Position numbers and translations under genes: made by a program. Shown piece after piece: positions 28,519 through 37,650 of a stretch of DNA of 64,000 nucleotides (within the stretch, counting starts at the first letter, position 1; every line of letters begins with the position of its first letter). Origin of the DNA: an uncultured Paracoccaceae bacterium. Its GTDB lineage: Bacteria > Pseudomonadota > Alphaproteobacteria > Rhodobacterales > Rhodobacteraceae. The notes beneath the pieces were generated by a model. The model did no database searches. It worked only from the letters and a program-made list of their open reading frames with translations, and had not been told where the DNA came from. Location of the stretch: contig CATOSB010000002.1 in the NCBI GenBank assembly GCA_951812305.1, forward strand, positions 1,054,001 to 1,118,000, read 5' to 3'.

Positions 28519-29529
28519 ATGGCTATGACAGAAGCACTTCCCTCCAGCGCACGGAAACGCGCGCGCGAAACCCGCCAACGACGTGACCTTTGGGTCCTCG
28601 GCGGGCTGTTTGCGCTTATGGTCGTTGGCCTTATTGGCCTCGCCGCTGCAACCGGGTGGCAGGAAACGCTGGATCAGATCGCCCTGCTCTCTTTCTGGCA
28701 AATTGCCATGCTTCTGGTCCTCAGCGCGATGAATTATTTCTTCCGCGGCCTGCGCTGGCACTTCTTTTCTCTGCGCCTTGGATTGCCGACCGTGTTTTTC
28801 CAAAACCTGCGACACTTCATCGGTGGCTTCGCGATGAGCGCAACACCTGGCCGTGTCGGCGAGTTGGTACGGATGCGATGGTTAAGGCGTGAAACCGGCT
28901 GGGCGTTTGAACGCACGGCACCGTTGGTTCTTGTCGACCGGGCCTCTGACCTCGTCGCGATGGCGCTGATCCTTGCTGTCACCGTCGCGCTGTCCGCTAT
29001 GGGCCTCGCCAAGGCGTGGCCCGTTGTCCTGGGCGCCCTGATCCTCGCCTACATCGCGACCCGCCCTAAGCTCCTCGCCGGATTGGCAACGGCCGGCTAC
29101 CGCGTCAGTGGCGTTCTTCCACGCCTCTTCGCCCGCATCCGTGGCGCTGCACGCTCTCTCTCTGCCTTTTCCAATCCGACCGTGATGCTCGCGGCCTCTG
29201 GTCTCGGCATCATAGGCTGGCTCGCCGAAGGCGTCGCGATGTATCTTCTTTTGGTCTGGATGGGCGCCGATGTCGGCCTCGCCGCAGCCATCGCTATCTT
29301 CGTCTTTGCCACGCTGGCAGGCGGCCTGACTGGCGCACCCGGTGGCGTGGGCGGTGCGGAGGCCGCAATGATCGGCCTTTTGACGCTGGAAGGCGTACCG
29401 TTGGAAGTTTCCGTTCCCGCAACCCTCATCATCCGGGTCACGACCCTTTGGTTCGCAATCGGCCTTGGTCTTCTGGTTTTTCCGTTCGCGGAACGGGCAT
29501 CGAAGAGAACGGCACATGCAGTGGAGTGA
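28519..29529 (+). CDS. YbhN/UPF0104-type membrane protein, flippase-like (336 aa)
   Basis: This is an integral membrane protein with about eight helices of the LPG-synthase transmembrane-domain-like family. The signature GGLTGAPGGVGGAEAAMIGLL near residue 270 and the early NYFFRGLRWHFFSLRLG block near 73 are typical, as is GGFAMSATPGRVGELVRMRWL near 97. There is no soluble aminoacyltransferase domain, so it is not MprF. Members often sit next to polyprenyl-linked sugar genes and are suspected flippases. Its end overlaps the DprE1-like gene by 14 bp, supporting a joint role in moving a lipid-linked sugar. Confidence 0.8.
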   Translation: MAMTEALPSSARKRARETRQRRDLWVLGGLFALMVVGLIGLAAATGWQETLDQIALLSFWQIAMLLVLSAMNYFFRGLRWHFFSLRLGLPTVFFQNLRHFIGGFAMSATPGRVGELVRMRWLRRETGWAFERTAPLVLVDRASDLVAMALILAVTVALSAMGLAKAWPVVLGALILAYIATRPKLLAGLATAGYRVSGVLPRLFARIRGAARSLSAFSNPTVMLAASGLGIIGWLAEGVAMYLLLVWMGADVGLAAAIAIFVFATLAGGLTGAPGGVGGAEAAMIGLLTLEGVPLEVSVPATLIIRVTTLWFAIGLGLLVFPFAERASKRTAHAVE

Positions 29530-30817
29530 AACGAATTACGCGGGCTGGGGTCGCGCGTTGTGGGCGCAAGGCTCGCTCGCACGCCCCGAGAACCGCGACG
29601 GGCTAGCCGGCGCCGCCTCAGAAGGCCCTGCAATTGGCAATCGCCGTTCTTATGGAGACGCCTGCCTGAACACCGGTCGCAGGGCCATCGACATGACCCG
29701 TCTCGACCGGTTTGTGAATTTCAACGAAGATACCGGCAAGCTGACGGTCGAGGCTGGCCTGACCCTCGGCGAAATAGCACGCATCATGGCTCCGCGCGGC
29801 TGGTTGCCTGCCGTCATGCCCGGCACCGGTTTCGCCACGGTCGGCGGCGCGATTGCCAATGACGTCCACGGCAAAAATCACCACAATGCTGGGTCCTTCG
29901 GACAACACGTCGCTGCCCTGACACTGATCAACGCAGCCGGCGAAACCCGCATCACCCCCAAAGGAAAGCCAAAACTATTCAAAGCCACAGTCGGCGGCCT
30001 CGGCCAAACCGGCGTGATTTCCAAGGCCGAGTTGCAGTTGACAAAGTGCAAAGGCGACATCGTCACGGTCACCGAACGTCGCGCCGAAAACCTCGAGGAT
30101 TTCCTGCGCGTGATGGATGCCTCTGACGCCACTTATTCTGTCGGCTGGATCGACGCCACCGCGCGCGGCGACACATTGGGGCGCGGCATTCTGGAAGAGG
30201 CCGAAACAGGCGCGGGCCTTGTTCCCGCGCCAAAGGCTTCGAAGAAGGTTCCCCTAGACGCTCCGGGCTTCTCTCTCTCCTCCCCGGTCGTCAAACTCTT
30301 TAACGCCGCCTATTTCCGCCGCGTGCCGGAAATCGGGCGTTCGGTCGTCAAACCGATCAACGAATTCTTCTTTCCACTGGATCGTATCCATGACTGGAAC
30401 CGCCTTTATGGAAAACGCGGATTTCATCAGTTCCAATGCGTCGTTCCTTTGGGCGAGGCCGAGGCATTGCGCGACATGCTCTTGCGTATCTCCGATTCCC
30501 GCCGCGCCAGCCCGCTGGCTGTGCTGAAACGCATGGGGCCCGGGCGCGCGGGGTACATGAGCTTTCCGATGGAAGGCTACACACTCGCCGTTGACTTTCC
30601 CAATCGTGACGGCATCGACCGGCTGATCAGATCGCTTGAGGACATCACCGCCGCGGCCGGCGGGCGCATCTATCTTGCCAAGGATTCACTGTCCTCGAAA
30701 GACCGCGTGCGGGCAATGTATCCGGAATTTGAAACCTGGGCCAAGGAGGTCGCGAAAGTTGACCCCAAGGGCATTTACAAGACCGACCTTATCAGGCGGC
30801 TGGGATTGAGGAACTGA
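29516..30817 (+). CDS. DprE1-like FAD-dependent oxidase (433 aa)
   Basis: The protein matches decaprenylphosphoryl-beta-D-ribose 2'-oxidase. NRRSYGDACLNTGRRAIDMT near 39 is the FAD pyrophosphate region, VMPGTGFATVGGAIANDVHG near 98 is followed by the highly diagnostic KNHHNAGSFGQHV, and ATVGGLGQTGVI follows near 153. In mycobacteria this enzyme oxidises C2' of polyprenyl-phospho-ribose; a reductase partner then completes epimerisation to arabinose. The partner gene starts two bases after its stop. The ATG at 29516 removes an upstream extension that would lie inside the YbhN gene. Confidence 0.88.
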   Translation: MQWSETNYAGWGRALWAQGSLARPENRDGLAGAASEGPAIGNRRSYGDACLNTGRRAIDMTRLDRFVNFNEDTGKLTVEAGLTLGEIARIMAPRGWLPAVMPGTGFATVGGAIANDVHGKNHHNAGSFGQHVAALTLINAAGETRITPKGKPKLFKATVGGLGQTGVISKAELQLTKCKGDIVTVTERRAENLEDFLRVMDASDATYSVGWIDATARGDTLGRGILEEAETGAGLVPAPKASKKVPLDAPGFSLSSPVVKLFNAAYFRRVPEIGRSVVKPINEFFFPLDRIHDWNRLYGKRGFHQFQCVVPLGEAEALRDMLLRISDSRRASPLAVLKRMGPGRAGYMSFPMEGYTLAVDFPNRDGIDRLIRSLEDITAAAGGRIYLAKDSLSSKDRVRAMYPEFETWAKEVAKVDPKGIYKTDLIRRLGLRN

Positions 30818-30818
30818 A

Positions 30819-31556
30819 ATGAGCGAAACCTGGATCATCCTCGGCGCAACATCGACAATGGCGCGCGTCTTTGCCCGCAAGATGGCTGAACGCGGCGACT
30901 CCGTTCTGCTCGCCGGACGAAAAATGGACGAACTAAAGGCACTGGCGCAAGACTGCAATTTGCGCGGCGCGCCGATGTCAGAAACCATTGCGTTCGACGC
31001 CCGCAAGCCCGAGACATTCGCCCCCGTCATAAAGCGCGCGGTCAAAGAAGACGGCGCGATTTCGGCGGCGGTCTTCGTCGGCTCCATGCCCGAACAATCC
31101 AAGATCGACGCTGACCCATCACTCGTCGATGGCACTGTGACCGACAGTTTCACCGGCCCGGCACGCTTTCTGCAGATGCTCGCCCCCGAGATGGAGGTTC
31201 GCGAATGTGGCATGGTTGTGGGCATTTCTTCCGTCGCCGGAGACCGCGGACGCCTTGGCAACTACGTCTACGGCGCCGCAAAAGCCGGGTTTTCAACCTA
31301 TCTCTCCGGTCTGCGCAACCGTCTGGGTCGCAGGGGCGTTCATGTCCTCACTGTTAAACCCGGTCCTGTCGACACTGCGATGACCTATGGCATGGGTAAA
31401 ATGCCATTCATGACCAGCGCAGAGGCCGCAATGGACGATGTCGTCAAAGCCATGAACAAAAAGAGGAACGTACTCTACACGCGTGGCATCTGGCGGATCG
31501 TGATGACCGTAATCAAACTGGTCCCGGAACCAATCTTCAAGAAGACGTCGATCTGA
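30819..31556 (+). CDS. DprE2-like short-chain dehydrogenase (245 aa)
   Basis: The N-terminus reads TWIILGATSTMARVFARKM, a Rossmann motif of the GATSxMA type also seen in DprE2. The catalytic residues are in GISSVAGDRGRLGNYVYGAAKAG near 130-152 (Ser, and Y-G-A-A-K), and a KPGPVDTAMT loop follows near 178. It directly follows the DprE1-like gene. The pair fits the oxidise-then-reduce epimerisation of polyprenyl-phospho-ribose. The stop codon abuts the original stop of the convergent HAD-UbiA gene at 31557. Confidence 0.85.
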   Translation: MSETWIILGATSTMARVFARKMAERGDSVLLAGRKMDELKALAQDCNLRGAPMSETIAFDARKPETFAPVIKRAVKEDGAISAAVFVGSMPEQSKIDADPSLVDGTVTDSFTGPARFLQMLAPEMEVRECGMVVGISSVAGDRGRLGNYVYGAAKAGFSTYLSGLRNRLGRRGVHVLTVKPGPVDTAMTYGMGKMPFMTSAEAAMDDVVKAMNKKRNVLYTRGIWRIVMTVIKLVPEPIFKKTSI

Positions 31557-31606
31557 TCAACCAAACCACTGCTGCCACAACCCGGCGGAATAGAACATCA
31601 GCGCTA

Positions 31607-32655
31607 GAGCGTCGTCCATCTAATCTGCAACATATCCGGCAGCTTTGAAGAGGTTTCGGCACTCGGTTGGCGGGAAGAGGTCGCAGGTTTGGGCGACGGA
31701 TTGGAAAAGGGCGTCGAAGGTGCGGGCCTTGAGCCGACGCAGGTGTGCCTTGAGTTTCGAGTGCGCCATTTCGATCGGGTTGAGATCGGGCGAATACGGC
31801 GGCAGGAAGAGCAGCCAGCTGCCTTGCGACTTCAGCAGTTCCTGCGCATTGGCCGATTTGTGCGATGACAGGTTGTCGGCGATCACCACATCGCCCGGCT
31901 GCAACGTTGGAGCCAGCTGGGTCTCGATGTAGAGGTCGAACGCGGCGCGGTTCATGGGGCCGTCCAGCACCCAGGGGGCGCTGAGTTCGTCGATCCGCAG
32001 GCCCGCGATGAAGGTCTGGGTGCGCCAGTGGCCGAAGGGCGCGTCGGCTTCCAGCCGGGTGCCGCGTGGGGATCGACCACGAAGCCGTGTCATCTTGGTC
32101 GTGACAGCTGTTTCGTCGATAAAAACCAGCCGGTGCGGCTCAAGGCGCATCCTCGGCATCCGGCGGTGCTGCCACTCGTACCTGGCAGCGCGCACCCGTT
32201 TGCGCAGCCGCTCCGTCGCGATCAGGGATTTTTTTATATGTGAACCCAAGACGATGGATCAGATAACGCGAGAGCATCGCCGGTGTCGCGGTGAGGGCAT
32301 GTTCCTGTTTCAGCACCTCGGCCAGTTCCGGCATAGTGATATCCGGCTCGGCTTCCACGCGTGTCTTAAGCCAGTTTGAGACCACATCCAGCTTGCTGCG
32401 CCGAGGGCGGCCTTGAGGCGCAGCTCTCACCCCACCCGTTCGCCTCTTACGTTGCATGATCCGCACCGCGCTGGCAGCTGATATCCGTAAACGCCGCGCA
32501 GCCTCATGGCAGGAAAGGCCGTCATCAACCAAAGCGACGACACGTTCCCGAATATCCAGTGATAGCGATTTGCCCATGATCCACCTCCACATATGGTGAA
32601 TCACAAAACCTGCCACGTGGGAATCCCATCGATTCAGATTTCAAGGACGACGCTC
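31607..32655 (-). mobile_element. IS630-type insertion sequence of a second kind (about 1049 bp)
   Basis: The inverted ends begin GAGCGTCGTCC. CTAG is present at both junctions (31604-31607 and 32655-32658), consistent with TA duplication inside a CTAG target. It is inserted into the last codons of the HAD-UbiA gene. Its sequence is unrelated in detail to the 1169-bp IS630 copies. Confidence 0.9.
31620..32577 (-). CDS. IS630-type transposase of the second element, two frames
   Basis: The first frame starts MGKSLSLDIRERVVALVDDG (helix-turn-helix) and runs to FTYKK. The catalytic frame follows with VFIDETAVTTKM (D), GDVVIADNLSSHKS (D) and YSPDLNPIEMAHSKLK (E). The two frames meet at a run of seven A on the coding strand (plus 32229-32235). 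Joining them requires a +1 shift or slippage on the A run, unlike the -1 shift of the other IS630. Whether this is programmed or a single-copy lesion cannot be decided from one copy. Confidence 0.82.
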
Positions 32656-34041
32656 TAGCATCATCAGGATCAGCCCGATGCCGCGTTTGTCGCGCATCGC
32701 GAAAACGATCGGGTCATAATCCTGCTCGCCCAGATAACCCAGCCGGATCATCCGTACGAGCCACAAGGCCAGCGGAATTGCCGCCACCCATAACAGCCAC
32801 TTTGTCGGATAAAGTGATACGCCCTGTTCGCTGAAGCTGTAGAGAATGAAGATCACCACCGCGCCAAAGGCGCTGACCCCGGCCACGTTCAGCAGGTCCT
32901 GCCGATCCGGTTTACCATATCCCCGGCCCGGCAATCGCTCATCTCCCTGAGCCAAAGTCACCTCGGTTAACCTTTTTACACAGCCCAGCGCCAGGAATGT
33001 CGGGAAAATGAAAACGATCAAATGCGTCGACACAAAGACGTCCACGGCAAGCGCACCGGCCACGACACGGAGTGTATAAAGTGTTGCCAGCGTCGCGATA
33101 TCGACCCAGCGAAGGCGTTTCAGCCGCAGCGAATAGGCCAGCGAAAGCGTCATATAAGTGACCACCACCGCCAAAAACCCAAGCCCGACATAAAATCCGA
33201 TGCCGACCGCCAGCAAACCCAAAACGATACATGTCACCATCCCGACCTGTATCGGCACCGCCCCGCTGGCAAAGGGGCGTTTGTGCTTGGTTGGGTGCAG
33301 CCGGTCAGCCTCAAGATCGAGAAGATCGTTAACGATATAGATGCAGCTTGCCGCCATTGAGAATGCGGCGATGCCCAGCAACACCATGAACCCGGCCTGC
33401 CATGCAAACGCGTGCGCAGACACAAGCGCGACCAACAACAACACGTTCTTGACCCATTGATGCGGACGCAATGCGCGCATCAGATCCTTGAAACGCCACC
33501 CGCCGCCGAGGTTAGTAACTTCTTTTCCAGCGGCTTCCAAAGCATGTGCCCGTCGCGGCATGTCGCCGACGATCACCGCGCCAGCTGATTTGTTCCAGAT
33601 TGCGCCATCCACCGGCGCGTTTCCGGCATAGTCGAACCCCTCCTCGCCATAGGCCTCTACCAACGCTTCCGCCTTGGCACTTCCTTTCAGGTTTCTCTCG
33701 GGGTTCGAGGCGAAAACACGATCCGACATGTGATGTTGAACCGCCAGTTCCTCGACCAACAATTCATCCGATGCAGACGCCAATAAAACTTCGCGCCCCG
33801 CTTCCTGCGCCTCACGTGCGTAATTCTCGACCTCAGCGTTGACCGGCAACAGATCGGTGCGGATACCGGCGATCTCAACCAGTTCACGTTTCAGCACTTC
33901 GGGGCGTCTGAAATGGTTGAAAATCGCCTTCAGCGTTCTCAACGGATCCTTTCCAAGCCCGGCCCACATGCATTCAAACAACATGTCAGTGCGCAGAAAA
34001 GTCCCGTCCACATCCAGAACAAGGGGCCGCTTGCTGCTCAT
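32641..34041 (-). CDS. HAD-UbiA fusion (DPPR synthase-like), C-terminus replaced by IS sequence
   Basis: The N-terminal third is a HAD phosphatase (VLDVDGTFLRTDM near residue 8 gives DxDGT). The C-terminal two thirds are a UbiA prenyltransferase with about eight helices and the prenyl-diphosphate motif NDLLDLEADRLHPTKHKR near residue 238. UbiA members of this kind transfer phosphoribose from PRPP to polyprenyl phosphate; the HAD part could remove the 5'-phosphate. The IS630 insertion at 32655 replaces the original last 16 residues (LALMFYSAGLWQQWFG) by LERRP, giving 466 instead of 477 aa and shortening the last helix. The original stop was at 31557-31559. Confidence 0.85.
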   Translation of the reverse strand: MSSKRPLVLDVDGTFLRTDMLFECMWAGLGKDPLRTLKAIFNHFRRPEVLKRELVEIAGIRTDLLPVNAEVENYAREAQEAGREVLLASASDELLVEELAVQHHMSDRVFASNPERNLKGSAKAEALVEAYGEEGFDYAGNAPVDGAIWNKSAGAVIVGDMPRRAHALEAAGKEVTNLGGGWRFKDLMRALRPHQWVKNVLLLVALVSAHAFAWQAGFMVLLGIAAFSMAASCIYIVNDLLDLEADRLHPTKHKRPFASGAVPIQVGMVTCIVLGLLAVGIGFYVGLGFLAVVVTYMTLSLAYSLRLKRLRWVDIATLATLYTLRVVAGALAVDVFVSTHLIVFIFPTFLALGCVKRLTEVTLAQGDERLPGRGYGKPDRQDLLNVAGVSAFGAVVIFILYSFSEQGVSLYPTKWLLWVAAIPLALWLVRMIRLGYLGEQDYDPIVFAMRDKRGIGLILMMLERRP

Positions 34042-34044
34042 CTC

Positions 34045-34848
34045 TTAGGATCCCGGGCGTTGAAAAGCACAGCCATCGCTGATCAGATCGGGCGGGGTTT
34101 GGCAAAGCCCCCGCGCCACACGCCAGGCCGCCAGAACTTTCGGCACATATCCGCGGGTTTCGTCAAATGGCGGCACGCCCTCATACCGCTTAACCGCGTT
34201 TTCGCCGGCGTTATAGGCAGCAAGTATCAAAACCGGATCGCCATCGAATTCCTTCATTAACCAATCCAGATATGCGACGCCCGCTTTTATGTTCTGACCC
34301 GGGACCATTGCATCCTCGGCACCAAAACGAGTGGCCGTGTCAGGCATTAACTGCATCAACCCCTGCGCACCCGCGCTGCTGACGGCATCACTGCGCCCGC
34401 TTGATTCTGTCGAGATGACTGCCAATGCCAGTGCCGGTGACACCTGCGTGCCGATTGTCGCCAATAACAGATCGCTCGCATGTGCCTCAATGATACTGTG
34501 CAACACAGCCACGCGCGGTTCCTGCACTGTGTCGCCGCCGTCCAGAACCGAAAGTGCGTTCGCCAGACGCCCCGGCCCGGATGCGGTGGCAGAAGGCGAT
34601 ACCTTTTCCCAGAACCAGGCATAGGCGTCACTTTCCGCAGGTGCAGCAGTGTCCGAAACAGCCGCGCTATCGGTGTTTGATTCGACTTTGGGTGCAATCT
34701 GAACTCTGATTCTTGGCCCTGATCCAGGTTTTGGTACTTTGACCCGTTTGAAGGTGAATTCAGGGAATGGTTCGGGCGCCTCGGCCCAAACGCCGGAGGG
34801 TACGGACAGCAAAAACACCGCCGCCAGAAGCTGCGCCAATCGCCACAT
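34045..34848 (-). CDS. Lytic transglycosylase, SLT domain (267 aa)
   Basis: A signal peptide (LAQLLAAVFLLSVPSGVWA) is followed by a proline-rich variable part and a C-terminal SLT domain: ISTESSGRSDAVSSAGAQGLMQLM near 165 (catalytic E in STESS), GQNIKAGVAYLDWLM near 205, and LAAYNAGENAVKRY near 228. It cleaves peptidoglycan glycan strands in the periplasm. The start lies 4 bp from the end of the HAD-UbiA gene's promoter side. Proximity to the Tad locus may reflect wall remodelling for pilus passage, but this is only inference. Confidence 0.88.
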   Translation of the reverse strand: MWRLAQLLAAVFLLSVPSGVWAEAPEPFPEFTFKRVKVPKPGSGPRIRVQIAPKVESNTDSAAVSDTAAPAESDAYAWFWEKVSPSATASGPGRLANALSVLDGGDTVQEPRVAVLHSIIEAHASDLLLATIGTQVSPALALAVISTESSGRSDAVSSAGAQGLMQLMPDTATRFGAEDAMVPGQNIKAGVAYLDWLMKEFDGDPVLILAAYNAGENAVKRYEGVPPFDETRGYVPKVLAAWRVARGLCQTPPDLISDGCAFQRPGS

Positions 34849-35199
34849 CGTAAAGAAACCTGCTCGTTTGTTTTTCTTTATTTGCGCTACAATCGCAAAA
34901 TCTCGGTGATTTGGCTAGGATTTCCGTCTCCACGCCCGGAATTTCATGGTCGAATTGTGTCGATTTCAACAAATTTTCGGCAAATCGCACCGGCTGGGGA
35001 AAATTTCCTTCCGCTTTTCAGCAGCTTAGGTGGCATAGTTCAAAAACCGCCAATTTTACCGAAATTGTACGACCCTCGCCAAATTCTCGCCCCAAAGACT
35101 CTCACTATTAGGCCCATGCCGAGACGGGCAATGGACCTGAATGTCCTGACGCTTGTGACGGTAACCCGACGCAAGCGTCGAACTAACGGAGAGAGAGAC

Positions 35200-35394
35200 A
35201 TGAAACTCGTAAACCTGATCAACACCTTCGCACGCGACGAAGACGGTGCTGTTACCGTCGACTGGGTCGTGCTGACTGCTGCAATCGTTGGCCTCGGCAT
35301 CGCCGTTCTGACGACTGTTGGTGGCGCCACTGACGACTATGCCACTGAAATTGGCAACCACCTGTCGTCCTTGGGCATCAAGACCACTTACTAA
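35200..35394 (+). CDS. Flp-type pilin, copy 1 (64 aa)
   Basis: A short basic leader ends in DEDG, then the mature part starts AVTVDWVVLTAAIVGLGIAV, a single hydrophobic helix. This is the type IVb prepilin layout with cleavage after glycine. The usual Glu5-Tyr6 pair is Asp-Trp here. GAGAGAGAC supplies the ribosome-binding site. The 350-bp upstream spacer (34849-35199) contains no gene and presumably holds the promoter. Confidence 0.85.
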   Translation: MKLVNLINTFARDEDGAVTVDWVVLTAAIVGLGIAVLTTVGGATDDYATEIGNHLSSLGIKTTY

Positions 35395-35420
35395 GTTTTC
35401 GCGCATAGCGAACACTCCAG

Positions 35421-35460
35421 GGCCGCGCGCAGTTTTCTGGGCGCGGCCTTTGATTTTCTT
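35421..35460 (+). terminator. Terminator after Flp pilin copy 1
   Basis: A perfect 8-bp stem GGCCGCGC / GCGCGGCC around a 12-base loop is followed by TTTGATTTTCTT. The rest of the spacer to 35623 has no gene. Confidence 0.75.
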
Positions 35461-35623
35461 AGATACCATCTGGCATTCAAGATTCTCAAAATGCTAAGAA
35501 ATTGAGCTTTATTGGCCGCATTCGCGCCACATTTGATCACTTTATAAGGTTGGCCAAGGTTGGAGCCAGCTCATCGCTTTCCGGCTGTAGGTACAACAAC
35601 AAACCACATTCTGAGAGAGAGAC

Positions 35624-35818
35624 ATGAAACTCGTAAACCTGATCAACACCTTCGCACGCGACGAAGACGGTGCTGTTACCGTCGACTGGGTCGTGCTGAC
35701 TGCTGCAATCGTTGGCCTCGGCATCGCCGTTCTGACGACTGTCGGTGGCGCCACTGACGACTATGCCACTGAAATTGGCAACCACCTGTCGTCCTTGGGC
35801 ATCAAGACCACTTACTAA
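35624..35818 (+). CDS. Flp-type pilin, copy 2 (64 aa)
   Basis: The protein is identical to copy 1 and the DNA differs by a single silent T/C change (GTTGGT versus GTCGGT). Identity begins at the GAGAGAGAC ribosome-binding site and ends at the stop codon, while flanks are unrelated. That pattern suggests gene conversion or strong selection on a recent duplicate. Confidence 0.85.
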   Translation: MKLVNLINTFARDEDGAVTVDWVVLTAAIVGLGIAVLTTVGGATDDYATEIGNHLSSLGIKTTY

Positions 35819-35840
35819 TTGCGGTCAATTCCCATCATTT

Positions 35841-35875
35841 ACCGCGCTCCGGGTAATCGGGGCGCGGTTTGTGTT
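35841..35875 (+). terminator. Terminator after Flp pilin copy 2
   Basis: The stem CCGCGC-CCG pairs with CGG-GCGCGG around GGTAAT and is followed by TTTGTGTTT. The spacer to 36024 otherwise shows nothing. Confidence 0.65.
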
Positions 35876-36049
35876 TCCGCCCGGCGGAAACAATTCGTTT
35901 AAAATCCCTGCAATTTTCCTTGGTTGTCCATGTTTTCGCCACAATGCTCACGCAAAACGCTGGCATGAGGCAGTATCCGTCGGCATCGCTGGCGCTGTTA
36001 CGCAGGAATTAAGGGAGTCCAGGAATGGCTTGGATAATGAAAAAATTCA

Positions 36050-37650
36050 GTAACTCCCAAGCACCCTGTCCGATAGGGTTGCGGGGTTTTGTTCCGTCAG
36101 AGCCGTGCGATGATCTGAGGTGGTGACAGGGTCAGGATTTCCAGGATGTTGAACCGGTGTTTTCTGGCCGTCGAGATGACGGACCTGATGTCGGCGAAGA
36201 CCCGCGCGCCCTCGAGGGTGCGGAAGGTGCCCGAGATTTTCATGCGCAGCTTCATCATGCGCAGGTCCTGTTCGGCCTGATTGTTTGTGAATGGGACCGC
36301 GAAGTCGGCGATGAATCGCAAAACGTCATCGCGGTAGTCACGCAGGCGGAGGAGCAGGTTGTGGCCTGGCCGCCTGGCTTTTCGGCCGCGGGTGCCGGGG
36401 CTTTTGGCCAGCGGGGGCTGGCGTTCGTGGAAGGCGAGCCCCTTGGCGAGGATCGCCATGTATCTGGTGACTATACCCTGGCGAACCAGTTCCGGGAGTT
36501 CGGTCTCGCCTTGATCCTGAGCCGCGCATCTGAGCTGATTGGCGCTATGAAGCACTGCGCTCATCTCCGTCGCCCAAGGCTCTTTTTCGATCTCTTCGAT
36601 GGCCTTGAGTTCGCGCAAGTGATGCGCCCCGCAGAGGGCGTGGGCGTCCACTCCGCTCATATGGGCGTAGTAGGGTTTCCAGTGATCATGAATGATCGTC
36701 CCGCCGGTCAGGAAGGTTGGAACAGCACCGCGTTTGGCGCTGATGCGGTAATGGGTGAAGGCGGTATCGCAGATCGTGTGCAGCCAGTGCAGCTTGCCGG
36801 CAACACGAAGTCCGGTCTCGTCCAGATGCCGAACGCCGCCTTCGGCAAGCCGGGCGAGAATGTGTTCAACCACGACACCCATCTTATTTGCCGCGCCGCG
36901 CGTCCAGTTGGTCACGCTGGCCGCGCACAAGCTGGTGGCCCCAAACAGGTCGCGCATAAGCTGGCAGACCCGATCCTCGGGTATCAGCTGCTGAACATTG
37001 CAATAGACCGCCACTGCCCGCATGCGCGTGCCATATTGCACATGCGCGGCCACGCCATCGGGAAAGCCAGCCGTCGTCGTGGCTCGACAATGGTCGCAAC
37101 AATAAACCGCCGCCTGATGCTCGGTGACCTCCAGGCGTGGCGCAGGCAAGTCGAACACCTGACGCTTCTCGATCCCTTTCACCATCTCCGCCGTCAGGGC
37201 GCTCTGACAGGCGCTGCAATGCGTCGCCTCATGCCGTTCGACAAAGTCGGGTGTTGACGTCTGGCGCAGGGTGTCGCCCCGGTGGCCAACTTGGCCGCCA
37301 CTTTTCTTTCCGGATTTGCCACGCAGGCTGCGCGGGGCTGGCTTCTTCAGGCCATCACTTGAAGGGGGCTTGCTGCTATTGCTGCTGTTCTTGGCCAACT
37401 GTCGGCGCAGGTCCGTGATCTCTTCCGCCATGCTCGCCAACGCAGCTTCAAGCTCAGCGATCCGACGCAGAGCCGTGGCGAGAAGTTGTTCAAGGGCGGC
37501 AACCTGATCCATCCCACCACTGATTCAGAGAAATCAACCCGGCGCCACAGAATTCAGACAAGAAAGAAAAAAAACACGCGCAAAATGGCAAATTCGACTC
37601 ACCATAAAACTGACAATAACACTCAAACGTGGGGGGTGCTTGGGAGTTAC
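36050..37650 (-). mobile_element. IS66-type insertion sequence, copy 3 (1601 bp)
   Basis: The duplication AAAATTCA lies at 36042-36049 and 37651-37658. The element is in reverse orientation relative to the pilin gene and has both terminal repeats. Confidence 0.95.
36097..37512 (-). CDS. IS66-type transposase (471 aa, copy 3)
   Basis: Intact, with the majority sequence version (ATAGTC variant, KHRFNILE, HERQPPLAK). The amino-acid sequence equals copies 1, 4 and 5. Confidence 0.95.
   Translation of the reverse strand: MDQVAALEQLLATALRRIAELEAALASMAEEITDLRRQLAKNSSNSSKPPSSDGLKKPAPRSLRGKSGKKSGGQVGHRGDTLRQTSTPDFVERHEATHCSACQSALTAEMVKGIEKRQVFDLPAPRLEVTEHQAAVYCCDHCRATTTAGFPDGVAAHVQYGTRMRAVAVYCNVQQLIPEDRVCQLMRDLFGATSLCAASVTNWTRGAANKMGVVVEHILARLAEGGVRHLDETGLRVAGKLHWLHTICDTAFTHYRISAKRGAVPTFLTGGTIIHDHWKPYYAHMSGVDAHALCGAHHLRELKAIEEIEKEPWATEMSAVLHSANQLRCAAQDQGETELPELVRQGIVTRYMAILAKGLAFHERQPPLAKSPGTRGRKARRPGHNLLLRLRDYRDDVLRFIADFAVPFTNNQAEQDLRMMKLRMKISGTFRTLEGARVFADIRSVISTARKHRFNILEILTLSPPQIIARL

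Noticed and set aside
35190..35818. Possible CRISPR-like repeat because two near-identical stretches occur close together
   Set aside because: The repeated unit is a complete 195-bp pilin gene with its ribosome-binding site, not a short spaced repeat. No CRISPR array was seen anywhere in the window.
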